Shown: one piece after another, positions 11,522 through 22,562 of the stretch | Position numbering within the stretch: the first letter of the stretch is position 1 | Layout of the letters: each line of letters starts with the position of its first letter | From: Cordilura impudica | Taxonomy: Eukaryota > Arthropoda > Insecta > Diptera > Scathophagidae | DNA: 64,000 nucleotides | Direction of reading: 5' to 3' | Assembly: GCA_963682025.1 (NCBI GenBank) | Contig: OY821518.1 | Location: 306,131,429 to 306,195,428, forward strand | Made by a program: the position numbers and the translations under genes | The notes under the pieces: generated by a model | Databases searched by the model: none | Told to the model about the DNA's origin: nothing | Seen by the model: the letters and a program-made list of their open reading frames with translations, nothing else

Positions 11522-11559
11522 GTTGTTTTATGTGTAGTTCGGTCAAGTAGATTTTAAGT

Positions 11560-12462
11560 TATGATATTCACGGACTTCAGATGACGCTGTAATTATTTTT
11601 GCACATGCTTCTCCTCTACAAGCATCCTTATTTGTCCAAACTGAGCTAGATTTGTTGGACCAATGGCTACAAAAATGGAGCATAAAGGTAACACTCAAAA
11701 ATCAAATCACGCAATCAAAAATAAATAGGAAATACCATCCTGTGATTCAGTGCGGTATCTCGGTATGGTCTTGGATAGATGCCTTACCTGGAAAACGCTT
11801 ATTAAAAAAACAGCAACAGCTTAACATAAAAACCAAAAGGCTTTACTGGCTTCCAGGACCAAAGTCTGAATTGAATCTTCCCAACAATTTAAAACTATTC
11901 AAAGTCATACTGAAACCAACCTGCGCTTACGGTGTCCAATTATGGGGCACTGCTAGCAATTCAAATATTGATATTCTAGAAAGATATCAATCCAAAACAC
12001 TTAGGTTGATTACTAAAGCACCGTGGTACCTCACTAATAAATCCATTCAAAGAGATCTTTCGATGCTTCCCGTTAGATAATAAAGGCTCAGCAACCACGT
12101 TAACCCTGTGGCTACTTCATTGCTAGACAGCACTAATGAAACTAGACGATTAAAACGCAAGCATATAGTGGATCTACCATTCATAATCTAACTCTCCCCC
12201 TATTTCAACAAGCGATAAAAAAAAAAATTAAAACAAAATCAAATTGTAAATAAAAAAAATTAAACATTCTTTTTGAAAACCCAAAATTATAACTACTGTT
12301 CTTTTGTAAATAACTACATTAAATACTTTTCATTTATAAATATTAATCTTGTCAATAATAACCCGTTGGAGCGACATATCCCCTGTGATTTAAAATGAAG
12401 TTTAACAAATTTGCTTATTATCTTCCGATAGATTGTAAATAAAGAATATATTTAAAAAAAAA
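11560..12462 (+). pseudogene. Jockey-clade LINE, 5'-truncated ORF2 C-terminal fragment with 3' tail
   Basis: Starts in the RT YADD region: the frame reads SDDAVIIFAHASPLQASLF, then LDLLDQWLQKWSIKV. After a patch of compensating frameshifts (11745-11850; one frame there gives LDRCLTWK) it continues YWLPGPKSELNLPNN, KVILKPTCAYGVQLWG, TASNSNIDILERYQSKTLR and APWYLTNKSIQRDL. KPxxxYGxQLWGTAS and QSKxLRxIxxAPWYxxN are very characteristic of jockey-type elements. The stop is at 12078 and an AT-rich 3' UTR ends in an A tract near 12450-12462, consistent with target-primed, 5'-truncated insertion. Inactive: most of the RT, the endonuclease and ORF1 are absent. Confidence 0.9.
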
Positions 12463-13197
12463 ATATTCACAGACTTGAAAAATGTTGTTTGCGAGAAAAT
12501 CGGTTTAAAGTGTTTAACATATACGATATACCGTCTGAGGGCCGGTCGCTTGAAACGCTGTATCTTCGTTAGTTTTGACACAGCACTCTCGACAAAAAAG
12601 TTTTAAAACCTTACCCCGCCTTTAATGCGTGTAAATACTTAAAAAACACATTTGATCGAGAATTACATATATGATAATTTTGATTTTAGGGCAATTTAAG
12701 TCATTTGTAAGGAGACTAGGTCTGAACATGCACCGATTTTAACTAATTTCAATAGCGTTGTTTCTATGGTCCAAATATATTCATATTTGTGACCTGCAGT
12801 TTGACTTACCTGGACACACAGACAGACAGACGTATCGACAGACAGACAGACGTACGAAATATAGACAGACGTGCCGACAGACAGAGAAAGGCAGACGTGT
12901 CGACAGAAAGAGAGTCAATAGGATAATAAAAGTTGGATATTGGTCACACATTTTGGATACTTACAAACATCAGCGCAAACTCATTATACCCTTACATATT
13001 ATACCCTTCCATTGCTGATAAAGTCTCCGTCGCGACGCGTCGAGGAACCAGAAGATTGTTTTGTTTCAGCTAAACTTGAGAACCATTGATGATTTCTCAT
13101 TTCATTCTTTAGCAAATAGCTTCAGCAAATTAAGTTAACTAATTTTTCGAATGAAATCTTCCCGTTTTTTATTAATTTCTTTAGTAACAGAACATAT

Positions 13198-13602
13198 TCA
13201 TTGCGCATGATTATTATTTACAAGCTGACCCGGCAAACTCTGTTCCGCCTTAGAGGCAATAAATAAGCAGATTTTGGATTTTATTAAGTTCAATTTTTTA
13301 TTAGGAAATACAAATAAAAAAATTAAGTATTTTAATAATTCTTTATTGTTCATAGGTTGCACTCTTCTGTTAAGTGCCTTGTGATACACGACATTTTTTG
13401 TTTTATTATCAAGCGCAAGAACAAACAACGCAGATGGTCCTCCGACCCGTGAACATGCCACATATAACTGACCATGGAAAAAACATGGATATTCCAGATT
13501 CAAACCACAAACTTTCAAGGATTGGCCTTGTGATTTGTTAATGGTCATGGCGAATGCAAGACAGCTTTGTCGGGAAAGATTCGATCGTCTTGATCGCGGC
13601 AT
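13198..13602 (-). pseudogene. Helitron helicase C-terminal fragment (PIF1-like)
   Basis: Minus-strand frame contains LAFAMTINKSQGQSLKVCGL, FFHGQLYVACSRVGGPSALF and NKTKNVVYHKALN. These are helicase motifs V (TINKSQGQSL) and VI (LYVACSRV) of the SF1B/PIF1-type helicase carried at the C-terminus of Helitron Rep-Hel proteins, followed by the usual tail of the protein. The Rep nuclease domain and helicase motifs I-IV are absent. This protein unwinds and copies the element during rolling-circle transposition; here only a fragment remains. Whether it belongs to the same family as the short Helitron repeats at 23.9 and 37.1 kb cannot be told from this sequence. Confidence 0.9.
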
Positions 13603-13635
13603 TGTTAAATCATTGCGTTTTTGTTATTCCACGTC

Positions 13636-13980
13636 AGATGCGAAAATCTTAAAAAGTAAAAATAAACATTGTTGCCACATAAACTAAACTAAACTTAAAA
13701 CTGAAATTACTTAAAATTAGTATTTCCTATTTCCGACATAACGTTCACTTATTTCCAGCACCACGGCTTAATTTTAAAAGGAAAATCTTAAAAAGTAAAA
13801 ATAAACATTGTTGCCACATAAACTAAAGATGTTTTATGTCATGCCACACGGGAGCGCTGTCGAACGGGATATCTTATGTCCGTCTCCTGGTTCTAAGCTA
13901 CCTCCCCACCAATTTTCAGCCAAATCGGTTCAGCCGTTCTTGAGTTATAAAAAGTTTAACTAACACGACTTTCTTTTATA
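13636..13980. repeat. 45 bp direct repeat and dispersed-repeat 3' sequence
   Basis: gaaaatcttaaaaagtaaaa through ccacataaact occurs at 13639-13683 and again, identical, at about 13781-13825. Downstream, aaatcggttcagccgttctt followed by gagttataaa and cgactttcttttatatgtat is a terminal block I associate with dispersed insect retroposons or Helitrons. It lies immediately upstream (minus strand) of the helicase fragment, so it may be part of that element. Confidence 0.5.
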
Positions 13981-15507
13981 TGTATGGATGGATTAGTAGA
14001 GTGGAAGGAATGTATACGTATGAGTGATATTTTTGGTATTAAATCAAACATACATCAGTATTTTTTATTCTAGTTTTTACATGCGTCTATAAAAAAAAAT
14101 TTTTTATTTAAGCCTTTGCTACAATTTTGCTGAAGAATGAATTGAGAAATCATCAAATGTTCTTGATTTATAGCTGAAAAACTAAGAAAACAATCATAAA
14201 GCATAAGCAAAAAAATATAAAAGGCGTAGAACGCCAAACACTTTGTAAGTTTAACTATACTGGCCTAGTACTTTCACCCTGACTTGGAATTACTCAGCCA
14301 ATGACCCCGAATACACATTCATCTCCAATTTGTATTCAAACAACGTGTTTGGTACTGCTCAATTAGCTTTCAGCTTTTGGTTTATAGACCACCTGCACAT
14401 CTTCGTCAAATTATATGTTTGGTTCTCAGCTTAATGTTCATACTCGTATGTTGGCTTTTCTAAAAATTTGATAAGATTTGCGATGATTAAGATAAACATT
14501 TTCTAAATAGTTGCAACTGAGCCCATTTAACGATTTTTAAACAATAGTATTTTATACAATACTCGTATGACATGTTTTTTTGCATCGTAATGTATTATAA
14601 ATTGGACCGAGTTACAATTACAAGTCATAGGACAGCAAAGTCTTTTGATAAACTTGCAGTTGAAACCAAGAAAAAATCAAATTTTTGTATTATGAGTTTA
14701 GAAATTTCAAAACAAATTAACTGTTTGTTAACTGCATTGCCGCTATATGCACACTAACATGCGCATATGTAACCTTGTAACAGTGCACCATCCATCATCA
14801 GCAACACTTCCGACCTAGGCCATCCGACAACAACGACATAACATCAATGTTCACATAAAAGGAGGAGTATGTTTACTTGTTCTTAAAAGAGCTTTTCAAA
14901 GAACATCGTCAAAATACATACTCGTATTTTTAAAGCCCTCCAATAACAATTGCTGTTGATTGGCCATCCTCATCATCATCATCATCGGCTACAAGCCGTC
15001 GATAATTATGATGATGACAATAGCTACAAGGTGTTTAAGGTGATGTTAAGGTTTACAGTTCGCTTCATATTACGCAGATAAAATGAATTCATATTATGCG
15101 TTTGAGAATACATATTTACTGTTAAATACTTTATGAAGCTGTTGCAATTTTTCGTTCGTTCATTTTGTTGTACTGCATTTGCCTTTGACTTCAATTGACG
15201 TCATTCATTAGTTTGTTATGACACTGTATGAGTATTAGTGGTACGAGTAGTATAATATTTATTTAGCAAACGACGAACGAATATTTCAATGAAATCTGTG
15301 TATGAGTATTTCAAAGTTTTGTTGTATTTGTAAAAAAATATGTTTCATTTTGTGGTTTTACACATTTTCTTAACCAAATACATACACATACACACTCACG
15401 TGTATTTACATGCTAACGCTGATGAATCTATTGTCTATGGCTGCTTCTGTTGCTTCTGCTGTCACAAAAATATATGCAGCTGCTAAAGAATGTATATGAA
15501 ATGAATA

Positions 15508-15548
<41 letters not shown>

Positions 15549-16170
15549 GTAGACATTTTCTATTTAAAATCTATTGATTAAACCAACTTTAAGAAGTCAA
15601 TGCTTTTGTAATGAATCCTAGTAATCCATGAAGTTTAATGCAGTTATTCCAAAGTTCTTCTAACATTGTGATATATTTAGAATGGTAAGATTTCTGAAAC
15701 TCTTTAAAATAGGCCACCTTATCCGATATAAATTTATCATCTTGTAAAATCTCTTACACTGTTTGGTTTAGGAACAGATAATAGTCACTGGGGGAGCTAT
15801 AGCTAAAACAGACGAATGAATAAATATTTTTGGTCAGTTGTTTAATAACGGGACAACCTTATCTACTTGGAACTCGAAGTCCGAAATGCCGACCATACAA
15901 AACTTAAATCAGTTACTAAAAAGTTTAACAAATTGTATAATTGCAACCACGTGTAAATTTATTTAAGTTATAGTTCTGAAAACGCCTGTTTTGGCAATAA
16001 TATTGAAAAAATCGGAAAAGCATTTAATAAGGACAAATTACCATTTAATTTTACAAATTTCTTAAATCATCGTGGACAACATTTTTTCAAAAAACTCTGA
16101 AGATTTTATAAACTTTATACTTGACTTCAAAACATCAGTCAACGAATTCCCGTTTTTCATATTATTGCAA
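13981..16170. other. Interval with no gene seen; includes an (AT)n microsatellite
   Basis: Mostly AT-rich with somewhat more complex stretches at 14760-14880 and 15400-15480. Contains (CATCAT)n at 14963-14984 facing gatgatgac at 15010, and an uninterrupted (AT)n run at 15511-15543. Short open frames such as 14572-14757 show no recognisable similarity or codon structure. Confidence 0.5.
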
Positions 16171-16171
16171 A

Positions 16172-16310
16172 AAATTATTGTTAGATAATTTTTGTCATCG
16201 CCACGAGTTTGCCTGCAAAGTTTCAGCTCGATGGGGAAAAGGGTTGAACCCTCGATTCAAAGTTTCTTCGACAGACAGACAAACACAGCCACTATGAGTT
16301 AAAATACCAC
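16172..16310. repeat. Dispersed repeat shared with the 57.3 kb region
   Basis: tttttgtcatcgccacgag, ttgcctgcaaagtttcagct and cgacagacagacaaacac match the reverse complement of 57290-57430 (ctgtcattaccacgagcct and so on). It is a fragment of the larger Helentron-like repeat copy B2 or of an element inserted in it. Confidence 0.55.
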
Positions 16311-16689
16311 TATTTTTTAGCACCTTTTAGCGCTTTTTGCGATACTGTTTTGCGCTTTTCGCTTAGTATTGGTATTGCTGCGTTCTGTTGATATCTTTCA
16401 GATGTTAGCAATCTAATTTTAACTTTTCGATCATCCAAAACAATTCCATTCACATTTTTTGTTTTCTTCAGAAACTGTCTGATTATGACGATATGGATGA
16501 TTTGCATCATCGGTATTTGTGCGGTATTTAAAATCAGAATATCTCGTTTTTAATTATTGAATACAAGTTAAAGATTTGTCATAATTTTTATCAATCCATT
16601 TAATTGCTTTGGATAGTATGATTTTCCTTTAGAAAACAATGTTAAAACAAAACACGAAACACTTTGGAATCCATTTTCTCCTTAAACTT

Positions 16690-17345
16690 CAAATTTTATT
16701 AATTTTATTATTTTTTATAAAAATAAAAAATCATATTTTCGATCTTTATCATTTAAGATAAAATGTTTTTACTTTAAATAAAGCAAAAACATTGGCACAT
16801 TTGTTTGCTACAATATACATGTTTGTTTTTGTCTTGAAAAAAATAATTTCAAACTTAATCATTAAAATGATAAAGATCGAAAATAAGATTTTTTATTTTT
16901 ATAAAAAATAATATAATTAAAAATACGGAGGGCTAAATGTAAGTTTAGCAAAAACAAATTGTTTTTCTTGTTTTTCAAGACAAAAACAAACACGCATATT
17001 GTAGTATGCAATCTGTACTCATATACAAAACATATTTGTTTAAAAGTTGTTCTATATTTTAGTTTGTTATATTGGAAGAGGCTTAATAGTATAACTTTTG
17101 CTTGAATTCTCATTTAGTTGTTTTCAGCAAATGTATATGAATTTATCTTTTTACCAAACAAACTATCTACTGCTTTTGGTTACTGATGAATGTTGGTGAC
17201 TCTTCCCGAAACAGCTGTATAACCTGTCATGCAGAATATAGATCAATTTATTGGAACAAATGTGCCAATGTTTTTGCTATATTTCAAGTAAAAACATTTG
17301 ATCTTGAGCCTGAATAATTTCAAACTCAATCATAATTTTATTAAC
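16690..17345. repeat. Complex overlapping inverted repeats
   Basis: Three nested mirror pairs are visible. (1) ataaaaaatcatattttcga at 16723-16742 against tcgaaaataagattttttat near 16877-16896. (2) tgtttgtttttgtcttgaaa near 16820 against tttcaagacaaaaacaaaca near 16972-16992. (3) gtttttactttaaataaagc, aaaaacattggcacatttgt at 16765-16805 against acaaatgtgccaatgttttt, gctatatttcaagtaaaaac at 17246-17285. The arrangement suggests a foldback element in which arms were duplicated and inverted. No coding capacity. Confidence 0.6.
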
Positions 17346-18201
17346 GGTAAATTTTATTGTAATGAACGAAATGTCATTAAATTTTTACTGGATACTAGTT
17401 AAGGTTTGGGTTAGGCCCTCCATCGATATGTGAGGCCACGAACTTTTCACCCCATATAGTATGGCTAACTTTATTTTCTTTACATTTATTATGAATTTAA
17501 TTTCTTTCTGTTGTGTCATGAAACTGCTGTCGAGCATTAAATTTGAAATCGGCTTTACATACATATGTTTTGTATCATAAAATTCCTGAGCTCTAGTTGA
17601 GCTTTTGCTTAGTTCGTCAATGCGTTTAGACCGGTAACAGTCTTCTCCAAGCTCTCCTCGAAATTGAAATTTTTCAATACTTGAATTTTTCACTGCACTA
17701 CTATTATATATATGTATATATATATATATATTAGGCCGGGTCGATTTTTGGGGAGGCAAAAAAATCGCCCATTGCTCAGTGAAAATCGTATTCTAGGGAT
17801 CAAAATAAGAAACTTTGCCGAATGAACTATACCTCTAAAACGAATTCTGATGTCCCAACTTTTGACCTGTCTGTCTGTCTGTCTCACTTTGACCCATTTA
17901 GAGTGCCCCAATCGAGTCCAAATGTATGATTGACCCCCCTAACTTTGGAGGGCCGATTCACCCATGCCAGTGACACACCCCCTGGAACTCCCCTATGGGG
18001 TTCCCCATACAAACATTTCAAAAAATCGCCAGTTTTGGCACTTTACATGAAAAAATCAGCGAAATGCCTGTTTTTTTCATTTTGGACTTTATTTTTCTCT
18101 TTAGAAATTTATTTAGTCAGAACATATGTAAATGAAAAAATTAATTTAACTTAGTAATAGAAAAGAAATTAACAAAATTTATTAGAAATTAGCGTTTTTT
18201 A

Positions 18202-18347
18202 CAACCCTTTTAAAACCAAGGCATCACTGTGATGCATTTGCATGTCGTAAACTTAGTTGTGTGGGTTTTTTATTCAACCCTTTTAAAAAATTAACGTATC
18301 ACTGTGACACATTTGCAGGTCGTAAAATTGCTTGTGTGGATTTTTCA
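18202..18347 (+). repeat. Two 73 bp direct repeats in the LTIR-1 subterminal/promoter region
   Basis: caacccttttaaaa begins at 18202 and again at 18275; both units continue through an (a)tcactgtga(t/c)(g/a)c core, atttgca(t/g)gtcgtaaa and tgtgtgg. The core in unit 1, gcatcactgtgatgc, is a perfect 15 bp palindrome with central T; unit 2 is degenerate. Placed between the inverted arm and the transposase gene, these could be transposase-binding or promoter elements. Confidence 0.7.
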
Positions 18348-18416
18348 GCCACCACAAGACACAGCAGGTAGAATTGAAATTACCATTTCATTCTTATTAC
18401 CTCGTCTCGTAGACCA

Positions 18417-18423
18417 TATATAA
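18417..18423 (+). promoter_or_regulatory. TATA box of the LTIR-1 transposase gene (candidate)
   Basis: TATATAA in the context accatatataacgcaac lies about 130 bp upstream of the ATG at 18552, leaving a plausible short 5' UTR starting near 18445-18455. No initiator was pinned down. Confidence 0.45.
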
Positions 18424-18551
18424 CGCAACAGTTTTTGTGAATGCATTAAGTCGTTGTGAAGAACTCAAAGTGTGAAGTGCTAATTTCAGATAAAAAATAT
18501 TTTAAAAAAAAATAATAAGTGAAGTGACCATTCCAAATCAAAAAATTTACA

Positions 18552-20738
18552 ATGAATCCAACATCCTCTACACCGCAAGATGAAGCATCAACAACTACCG
18601 AAAACCCAATGAGTCACATACCCAAGCATGATGTTACTGTTTTTGGTATGTCTACTGATTTGACTGATCTTAATTTACCAACCCATCTGGATATCTTGAG
18701 ATATTATTTTTACTTAAGCGAACGTGCTAAAACAGAACAAAAAAAGTTTTCCTATAAATCATTCACTATTCAAGTACAAGATAAGTTCATTGGAATTTGG
18801 GAAAAACTTGGTATGGAAATAATGCTGAAAGAAAGTGTATGTAATAAATTGAATAGATTGCTTGACAAATATCAAGACCAAATCAAGAGAAGAAACAAAA
18901 CCCAACAATTTACAGAGTATGTAAAATCTCTGGAAACAATTTTTTACATTGGAACATGTAAATGCGATTTGAAGGCAGCTCCATGTGCATGCGGCTTGGT
19001 TCCCGAACGCCTTAAAGAGTTTATGCACGATCAACATAATCAGAGAAGACTAACAATGGATGCATTTGTGATGGAAATTGAAGAGCAAGGAGCAACGTGT
19101 ATGTCATCAATGCCAACATACCAAGATCCCGACAATTCAACATACGCACCGCCACCGGTTCAAGAAGATATGGATAGAAACATGAGTTCACAATACACAG
19201 AGTGATACGATTGTTTTAACTTTGCCTTGGTATGTGACAGATTTGGTGTGCCTGATAGAGTAGCATCAGCATTGGGAACCGCTCTTTTTCAAGATTTTAA
19301 AATTAAAGATAAGCATGGGAAACCTCTCATCATGGATAAATCGAAAGTTCGCAGAGAAAAAGAGAAATGCTGACATGAAGTGCTTCGCAAACGGTTAGAT
19401 GATACCAATTTGTTAGCGTTTTCATAAAAAAAAAAAATTGATGAGAAGTATAATACTAGGATGGTAAAAGAACCTCATCTTGTTATTTTGAGAGAACTCA
19501 GTTCTGAATTGATTGGTTACGTAAGACTGGAACATGAAACCGCTGAATAAAAAACAACCAAATTAAATGGTTTTTTCAACGATAAAAATATATCACTGGA
19601 TGCATTAATTGGAATATGCACTGACGGTGAGCCAACAAACACTGGCCCACACGGTGGAATTATACGACGATTCAAATTGCTGTTTAAAAGACCATTGCAT
19701 TGGTTCGTTTGCCTTCTATACTTCAACGAACTTCCGTTTCGGCATTTGTTTGAAGCTTTGGATAAATCAACCAGCACTGGACCGAGAACGGCAACCGGAA
19801 AACGGAGCCATCAAATCGAAACTTGTGAAACTCTTCCGGTAAGTTATTGCTATCACTCATTTATTATAATTGTCAACCATTATTAATTATTTTATTATTA
19901 TATATTTTCAGGTGGTGGACGGCTTCCAGAAAATTGAGTTGCAAAATAAGCCCCCTGCTCCAGAAAAAATTGAATTTTCCACCGATTCGAAGTACTTATA
20001 CGACATGGCCCATGCAATTTCTAGCGGCGTGGTTTCGGTGGATCTGGCTAACATCAAACCAGGGAAAATTGTGCATTCTCGGTGGCTCACCAAGGCCGCT
20101 AGATTATTACGATTATATGTGACAACGGAAAATCCAGATGCAAATTTAAAAATTCTGGTTGAATTCATAATTAAATGTTTTGTGCCAATGTTCTTCAATA
20201 TCAAGTATTACAGCTCTGTCGTGTACGGCAGTGCATTATTTTTCAAATTCATTGGTTGGTCACGATTTCTAGAACCTCGTTTACGCAAAATTGTCAATCA
20301 AGTAATTAAAGATAATTCATATTATGCGTATTCGGAAAATATCTTGTTATCAATGTTGTTTGATGGTAGCAAAGAAAAGCGCGACTGTGCTATCAAGAAA
20401 ATTCGCAACTTAGAGCTTATAAAAAACCAGATATAAACTTTAATTGCACAAGTTACACGGAAATGATCAATATGAATGACATAAATAACGTATTTGAACC
20501 ACCATTCACGCGAAGCATTCCGTACGATACATTGAAAGAATATTTAAATCAAGATGATCCACCGTTTAATGATCCAAAAATTCCATCACACATACAAGGA
20601 ACGGAATGACATGTTCAATTGCTAGCTAGCGTTTCCAAACGGGTTATACCGGAAAATGTAGAGGCTGTTATGGCGACGACATTAGAGAGCCGTGCGAAAT
20701 TGCCCAGACTTGAAAGTAAAAAAGACTTCAAACAATGA
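18552..20738 (+). pseudogene. LTIR-1 transposase gene, one intron, decayed
   Basis: ATG at 18552. Domain order: acidic/Ser-Thr-rich leader; N-terminal domain with LPTHLDILRYYFYL, CKCDLKAAPCACG and FMHDQHNQRR; then, in the same frame after a TGA at 19203, DRFGVPDRVASALGTALF, DKSKVRREKEK, HLVILRELSSELIG, GICTDGEPTNTGPHGG, RPLHWFVCLLYFNELPF, RHLFEALDKS and ETCETLP. A 73 bp intron follows (donor gtaagt at 19840, acceptor ttttcag ending 19912). Exon 2 runs VVDGFQKIELQNKP to KRDCAIKKIRNL, and after a +1 shift near 20405 continues KKPDINFN, EPPFTRSIPYD, and TTLESRAKLPRLESKKDF to a TGA at 20736. In-frame stops lie at 19203, 19371, 19425, and 19548. The TDGExxNTG block could hold a catalytic Asp; I cannot place the rest of a DDE triad. 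I recall similar uncharacterised proteins in many insect genomes; no named superfamily can be assigned here. Confidence 0.8.
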
Positions 20739-21241
20739 TTTTTTTTTAGTTTCTTTTCTATAACTAACTTTAATTAATTTTTTCATATACATATGTTCTG
20801 ACTAAATAAATTTCTTAAGAGAAAAAATAGATATTATTATAAATAAATAATAAATATTATTATAAATAAATAAATAAAAATAAAAATAAAAATAAAAATA
20901 AAAGAAAAAAACATAGACATTTCGCTGATTTTTTCATGTAAAGTGCCAAAAATGGTGATTTTTTTAAATGTTTATATGGGGAACCCCAAAGGGAAGTTCC
21001 AGGGGGTGTGCCACTGGCATGGGTGAATCGGCCCTCCAAAGTTAGGGGGGTGAATCATAAATTTGGACTCGATTGGGGCACTCTAAATGGGTCAAAGTGA
21101 GACAGACAGACAGACAGGTCAAAAGTTGGGACATCAGAATTCGTTTTAGAGGTATAGTTCCTTCGGTAAAGTTTCTTATTTTGATCCCTAGAATACGATT
21201 TTCACTGAGCAATGGGCGATTTTTAAATCGACCCGCCCTAA

Positions 21242-21904
21242 TATATATGTACTCGTATATGTATGTATGTATATGTGTGTGGATTTCGTAAGTGACGTAA
21301 AACATAAGTAGTATTCCATTGTCGTAAATATTTGCCAACACTTTTTTTTAGCTTTTCAAATTTGCCATTGATTCTCAATAGATAAAATGAACGTAGTAGG
21401 AATGGATCTGAGATCATTATTTGCTATAAAAATTATTACATATTTGATTAAAAAAATAAATGAAGTTAAGAAATTTGTTAAACATTCATTGGTGAAATCA
21501 GTACGCACTATCGGATCTACGTTTTAGAGCACACCGAACTTAGTAATCAATCAAATTGACTGTGAATATCAAGATGAAAGTTGTACCTAACAATGCCTCC
21601 GTTTAGAATTCTGTCGTTTCTTTTATTTCCATATATAATTATTTTATGTATTGCTGCTAATTCATTAGCTATTTATTACTTTGGTAAATCGAAAAAAAAT
21701 TCTACGGCCTCATGTTTATTCATCATCAACAATTTTCTTTTTTGTCTTTTGTTTTATTCTTACAAATTACACCGATACACAAAATGTCAAGCAAAAATTT
21801 CTGTGAACAGTGCTTGTCATGCAAATAACTACAAGCAATATTATTTAATTTTGGGATAAAACCTTGAATCAATTCTCAATTTTTAATATTTAAATATTTA
21901 ATAT
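21242..21904. other. Interval with no supported gene
   Basis: AT-rich. An initiator-like atcagtacgc at 21498 and a short hydrophobic open frame at 21581-21859 (no ATG at its start, next ATG in frame is MPPFRILSFLLF) are present, but codon use and length give no confidence that this is a gene. Confidence 0.4.
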
Positions 21905-22562
21905 TAGACCCTATACCATGCGATTAAAGAGGGGATCTCGCGTCCAACTAATGGGATATAGAAAATAAGCATAAATCAAATTTGAGCGGCATTGTTGTTA
22001 ATTTTTTTGCCGGTACATAAGAAAAAGTTCATATCGGATTCTATATTTACATGTGGACTACACCACAAAAATGAAACGATCCTGACCATAATTGGTAGTC
22101 ATTTATTTTTGCAAACCAAATATGAGAAAAATCTGTGCAATAATTTTGTTTTTTGATAGATTTAAGTGAAGATCAGGAAGCAGGTTTATATGGGGGTTTT
22201 ATTTTTGGACTACTCATGAATGGTTGTAATAAACATAAATGAACCAAATATGACCAAGATCTATATAATTATTTGGGTCTTATGGCAATTTAAGTTGAAG
22301 TAAGGACTAGGTCGGAACATGCACCGACATTCAGTCCTATGACTGATAAAAGCTTATATACCAAATTTCATCAAAATATATTCATATTTGAGACACAGAT
22401 GGACGGACGGACGGACAGATAGACAGACGGACGAAGGACGGGCATTGCAAAATCGACACAGAAGGTGAGTTTGAGTCAAAGATGGATCTAGGTCAAATAT
22501 TTTTTGTAGTTACAAATATCAGCACAAAGTCATTATACCCTGACCACATAGATGTATAAAAA
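21905..22562 (+). mobile_element. DINE-1-like element, family A copy
   Basis: Begins gaccctataccatgcgatta and ends attataccctgaccacatag, collinear with 44225-44965, with a (GACG)n/(GACA)n block at 22392-22440. The hairpin end (AGTCGG...CCGACT and CTTGTT) is missing at the left, so this copy is truncated. Confidence 0.75.

Larger units (their letters stand above)
11171..12620. other. Interval bounded by a 15 bp perfect inverted repeat
   Basis: GGCGGGGTAAGGTTT at 11171-11185 is repeated in inverted orientation as AAACCTTACCCCGCC at 12606-12620. A G run of about 15 bases precedes the left copy. The interval contains the palindrome at 11375 and the jockey fragment. The inverted repeat may mark the ends of an insertion into the DINE-1-like copy, but no transposase or target duplication supports this. 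Confidence 0.35.
10877..13017 (+). mobile_element. DINE-1-like element (family A) split by later insertions
   Basis: The hairpin end is at 10877-10930 (acaagttagaaaattatagt, cggcctcgaccg, atactctata) and the rest of the hairpin-proximal half runs to about 11150. The other half resumes near 12690 (gactaggtctgaacatgcac, aatttcaatagcg, tatattcatatttgtgacctgcag), includes a degenerate (GACA)n block at 12815-12880 and ends attatacccttcc near 13010. Collinear with the copy at 44192-44972. The 1.5 kb in the middle is foreign: two palindromic MITEs and a jockey fragment. Confidence 0.75.
17731..21241 (+). mobile_element. Long-TIR DNA transposon LTIR-1, near full length
   Basis: About 3.5 kb bounded by long inverted arms: left 17731 to about 18172, right about 20748 to 21241. 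Tips are ttaggccgggtcgattttt and aaatcgacccgccctaa. Mirrored landmarks: cactgagcaatgggcgat, ttttgatccctagaatacg, gacatcagaattcgtttta, a (GTCT)n/(GACA)n tract, ggcatgggtgaatcggccct, cagggggtgtgcc, catgtaaagtgccaaaa and ggaaccccaaagg. The flanks are (TA)n on both sides, so the target duplication cannot be read (TA-rich, possibly 8 bp). The right arm has gained (TAAA)n/(AATA)n expansions. It contains one transposase gene with a spliced intron, now decayed. LTIR-2 is a relative by protein, not by arm sequence. Confidence 0.9.

Noticed and set aside
12758..13018. Open frame rich in DRQT/RQTDRR
   Set aside because: It is the translation of a (GACA)n block inside a DINE-1-like repeat.
21581..21859. 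Small secreted-protein-like open frame
   Set aside because: No ATG at the frame start, no splice or polyadenylation context, AT-driven hydrophobic composition.
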